Positions 61,312 to 64,000 of a stretch of 64,000 nt of DNA are shown here, in pieces; positions within the stretch are counted from its first letter, which is position 1, and every line of letters begins with the position of its first letter. The stretch covers positions 26,064 to 90,063 of the forward strand of contig NZ_VYIK01000002.1 of NCBI RefSeq assembly GCF_008709575.1. Reading direction: 5' to 3'. The position numbers and the translations under genes were made by a program. The notes beneath the pieces were generated by a model. That model was not told the origin of the DNA. It searched no databases and was given only the letters and a program-made list of their open reading frames with translations. Origin of the DNA: Mycobacterium sp. (GTDB taxonomy: Bacteria > Actinomycetota > Actinomycetes > Mycobacteriales > Mycobacteriaceae).

Positions 61312-63179
61312 CCCTGCTGGCGCAGCAGGCGACCGCGTCGTTCGGTTCGGCGCTACTGCCGGCCGAGCGCGGCGGCCCGTCGTCGGCCGAACTCGTCGGG
61401 CGAGTCGAGCGCTACGTCGCTCGGCTGCCGGCGACAACCCGGATGGCACTCCGTGCTGGGCTGCTATCGACCACCGCCGCAAGCTATCTCACCACGGGCC
61501 GATCGCTGACGCGGCTCAGCCCGGACGCCCGCGAGCAGGTGCTGCGCCGGATCGCTGCGCTCGGCCCGGACGCCGCCGCAGCGATCGAGGGACTCAAGGC
61601 GATCGTGCTGCTGGCCAATGGCGCCGATACCTACGCCGCCGAGCTGCTCGACCGGGCCGCCGAACACGACGTCGCCCGCCCGGACGCCGCCCTGGATGTC
61701 ACCTCGGCGCTGGATAGCCCCTCGGTCATCCACGCCGACGCGGTGGTCGTCGGCTCGGGCGCCGGCGGTGCGATGGCGGCCCGCACCCTGGCCCGCGCCG
61801 GTTGGTCCACCGTCATCCTCGAGGAGGGTCGGCGCTGGACCGTCGAGGAGTTCCGCAGCACGCACCCGATCGACCGCTACGCCGGGCTGTACCGCGGCGC
61901 CGGGGCCACCATGGCGCTGGGACGCCCGGCGGTGGTGCTGCCGATCGGCCGGGCCGTCGGCGGCAGCACGGTCGTCAACTCCGGCACCTGCTACCGGCCG
62001 CCGCTATCGGTGCAACAGCGTTGGCACCGGGAGTTCGGCCTGACGCTGGCCGAACCCGACCGGCTGGCCGGGTATCTCGACGACGTCGAACAGACCTTGC
62101 AGGTGGCGCCGGTGCCGCTGGAGATCATGGGCCGAAACGGGCGGCTGCTGCTCGACGGCGCCGCGGCGCTGGGCTGGCAGGCGGCGCCGATCCCGCGCAA
62201 CGCGCCGGGCTGCGACGCCTGCTGTCAGTGTGCGATCGGATGTCCGCGCAACGCCAAGTTCGGGGTGCACCTCAACGCGCTGCCGCAGGCGTGCGCGCAC
62301 GGCGCGCGGATCGTGTCGCACGCCCGCGCCGAGCGCCTGCTGCATGCAAACGGGCGGGCACACGGAGTACGGGCACGCCGACCGGACGGCACCGCGATCG
62401 ACGTGCTGGCCGACACCGTGGTGGTGGCGGCCGGTGCCCCGGAGACACCGGGACTGCTGCGGCGCAGCGGTCTGGGCAGTCACCCGAGGCTGGGCCGTAA
62501 CCTGGCGCTGCACCCGGCTGCCGCGCTGGCCGGGCGCTTCGATCATGATGTGACGGCCTGGCGTGGCGTGCTGCAAAGCGCGGCGGTCGACCAACTGCAC
62601 GCCTCGCACGGCGTGCTGATCGAAGCGACGTCGACCCCGCCTGGGATGGGCTCGATGGTGTTTCCGGGCTACGGCTCCGAGCTGCTCGGCTGGCTCGACC
62701 GGGCCGCCCGTGTCGCGACGTTCGGCGCGATGGTAGCCGACCGTGGTGTCGGCCGGGTTTTTTCGGTCGCTGGTCAGACCGTGCTGCGTTACAACATCGC
62801 CCGCGGCGACGCCGCCAAGCTGATCATCGCGCTGGAGGCCATGGGCAAGCTGCTGTTCGCGGCCGGCGCCGTCGAGGTGCTCACCGGTCTGCCCGCCGCC
62901 CCGACCGTGAGATCACTGCCCGAGCTGCACGATGTACTGTCTCGGACCAGCCCGAAAAGCCTGCACCTGGCGGCTTTTCACCCGACCGGCACGGCGGCCG
63001 CCGGCTTCGACGCGCAGCGCTGCCCGGTGGATCCGCACGGCCGGCTGCGCGGGGTCGACGGGGTCTGGGTCGCCGACGCGTCACTGCTGCCCAGCTGTCC
63101 CGAGGTCAACCCCCAGGTATCGATCATGGCGCTGGCACTCGCTGTCGCCGACGAAATCGTGGCAGACCGGCAGGGATAG
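61308..63179 (+). CDS. GMC-family FAD-dependent oxidoreductase with N-terminal helical extension (Rv0492c-like)
   Basis: AVVVGSGAGGAMAARTLARAGWSTVILEEG; CDACCQCAIGCPRNAK; C-terminal HPTGTAAAGFDAQRCPVDPHGRLRGVDGVWVADASLLPS. Confidence 0.88.
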   Translation: MTLLAQQATASFGSALLPAERGGPSSAELVGRVERYVARLPATTRMALRAGLLSTTAASYLTTGRSLTRLSPDAREQVLRRIAALGPDAAAAIEGLKAIVLLANGADTYAAELLDRAAEHDVARPDAALDVTSALDSPSVIHADAVVVGSGAGGAMAARTLARAGWSTVILEEGRRWTVEEFRSTHPIDRYAGLYRGAGATMALGRPAVVLPIGRAVGGSTVVNSGTCYRPPLSVQQRWHREFGLTLAEPDRLAGYLDDVEQTLQVAPVPLEIMGRNGRLLLDGAAALGWQAAPIPRNAPGCDACCQCAIGCPRNAKFGVHLNALPQACAHGARIVSHARAERLLHANGRAHGVRARRPDGTAIDVLADTVVVAAGAPETPGLLRRSGLGSHPRLGRNLALHPAAALAGRFDHDVTAWRGVLQSAAVDQLHASHGVLIEATSTPPGMGSMVFPGYGSELLGWLDRAARVATFGAMVADRGVGRVFSVAGQTVLRYNIARGDAAKLIIALEAMGKLLFAAGAVEVLTGLPAAPTVRSLPELHDVLSRTSPKSLHLAAFHPTGTAAAGFDAQRCPVDPHGRLRGVDGVWVADASLLPSCPEVNPQVSIMALALAVADEIVADRQG

Positions 63180-63210
63180 CAGCGCGTTACCGCCGGGCAG
63201 GCGCGAGCAG

Positions 63211-63894
63211 TCAGCTTTCCAGCTTGTAGCCCAGACCGCGCACCGTCACCAAGTGCAGCGGGTTGGCCGGATCGGCCTCGATCTTGGAACGAAGCCGCTT
63301 GACGTGCACGTCAAGGGTCTTGGTGTCACCGACGTAGTCCGCACCCCACACCCGGTCGATCAGTTGCGCGCGGGTCAGCACTCGGCCGGTGTTGCGCATC
63401 AAATACTCCAGCAAGTCGAATTCCTTGAGCGGCAACGTGATCGGCCGGCCGTTCACCGAGACGACATGGCGTTCGACGTCCATGCGGACCGGTCCGGATT
63501 CCAGGATCCCGTCGGTGACTTCGAACTCGTCGTCCCCGCCCCGGCGCAGCACCGCCCGAATTCGGGCGATCAGCTCACGCGAGGAGTAGGGCTTGGTGAC
63601 GTAGTCGTCGGCGCCCAGCTCCAAGCCGACGACCTTATCGATTTCGCTGTCACGGGCGGTGACCATGATCACGGGCACGCTCGAGCGGGCACGCAGGCGC
63701 TTGCACACGTCGGTGCCCGACATACCCGGCAGCATGAGGTCGAGCAGCACGATGTCAGCCCCGGCCCGGTCGAACTCCGCCAGCGCCGAGGGGCCGTCGG
63801 TTACCACGGTGGCTTCGAAACCCTCCTTGCGCAGCAGGAACGCCAGCGGATCGGCCAGGGACTCCTCATCCTCCACGATCAGCACGGTGGTCAT
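63211..63894 (-). CDS. regX3: two-component response regulator RegX3
   Basis: MTTVLIVEDEESLADPLAFLLRKEGFEATVV..., DIVLLDLMLPGMSGTDVCK, OmpR/PhoB-type C-terminus; MIRU-containing upstream region. Confidence 0.95.
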   Translation of the reverse strand: MTTVLIVEDEESLADPLAFLLRKEGFEATVVTDGPSALAEFDRAGADIVLLDLMLPGMSGTDVCKRLRARSSVPVIMVTARDSEIDKVVGLELGADDYVTKPYSSRELIARIRAVLRRGGDDEFEVTDGILESGPVRMDVERHVVSVNGRPITLPLKEFDLLEYLMRNTGRVLTRAQLIDRVWGADYVGDTKTLDVHVKRLRSKIEADPANPLHLVTVRGLGYKLES

Positions 63895-63998
63895 CGGCGC
63901 TGTTCCTCCTCATCGCTTCGCTCTGCATCGTCACCAGCGCGGGTCATCGGCGCTGTTCCTCCTCATCGCTTCGCTCTGCATCGTCACCAGCGCGGGTC
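63893..63998. repeat. Two tandem 53-bp MIRU units in the (senX3-)regX3 intergenic region
   Basis: Identical 53-bp units at 63893-63945 and 63946-63998; minus strand encodes MTRAGDDAERSDEEEQRR* with ATGA-type overlap. Confidence 0.9.
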
Positions 63999-64000
63999 GC

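Overview
The window is a high-GC chromosomal segment from a Mycobacterium, apparently a slow grower outside the M. tuberculosis complex. Most of it is recognisable by family and gene order as the counterpart of M. tuberculosis Rv0555 down to Rv0491. Contents in order: menD (partial), a bpoC-like hydrolase, an inserted PE-PPE-domain esterase and a methyltransferase, menC, an amidohydrolase, fadD8, a VIT-family transporter, menB, an SDR, a glyoxalase-like protein, menE, a TPP enzyme, mtnP, menA, a MinD/ParA-like ATPase, the ccsB-resB-ccdA-thioredoxin-hemL cluster, a CopA-type P-type ATPase, hemB-hemD-hemC-hemA, a two-gene module (Cys-rich membrane protein plus LysR regulator), serB, a dehydratase, a mycolic acid methyltransferase, proC, ppx, a complete mce2-type operon with its GntR regulator, a second GntR regulator, a GMC oxidoreductase module, and regX3 followed by two 53-bp MIRU repeats. 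No rRNA, tRNA, CRISPR array, prophage or insertion sequence was recognised. The most interesting items are: (i) the unexplained zinc-ribbon-like membrane protein/LysR pair behind a 17-bp palindrome; (ii) related ATTGGTnnnACCA operators at both GntR regulators flanking the mce operon, which itself sits where M. tuberculosis has no mce genes; (iii) a 17-bp tandem repeat between mtnP and menA; (iv) a KstR-type box before fadD8; (v) a CsoR/RicR-like palindrome before the copper ATPase. All homology calls come from reading the translations and from memory of family motifs and M. tuberculosis gene order. No database search was run.
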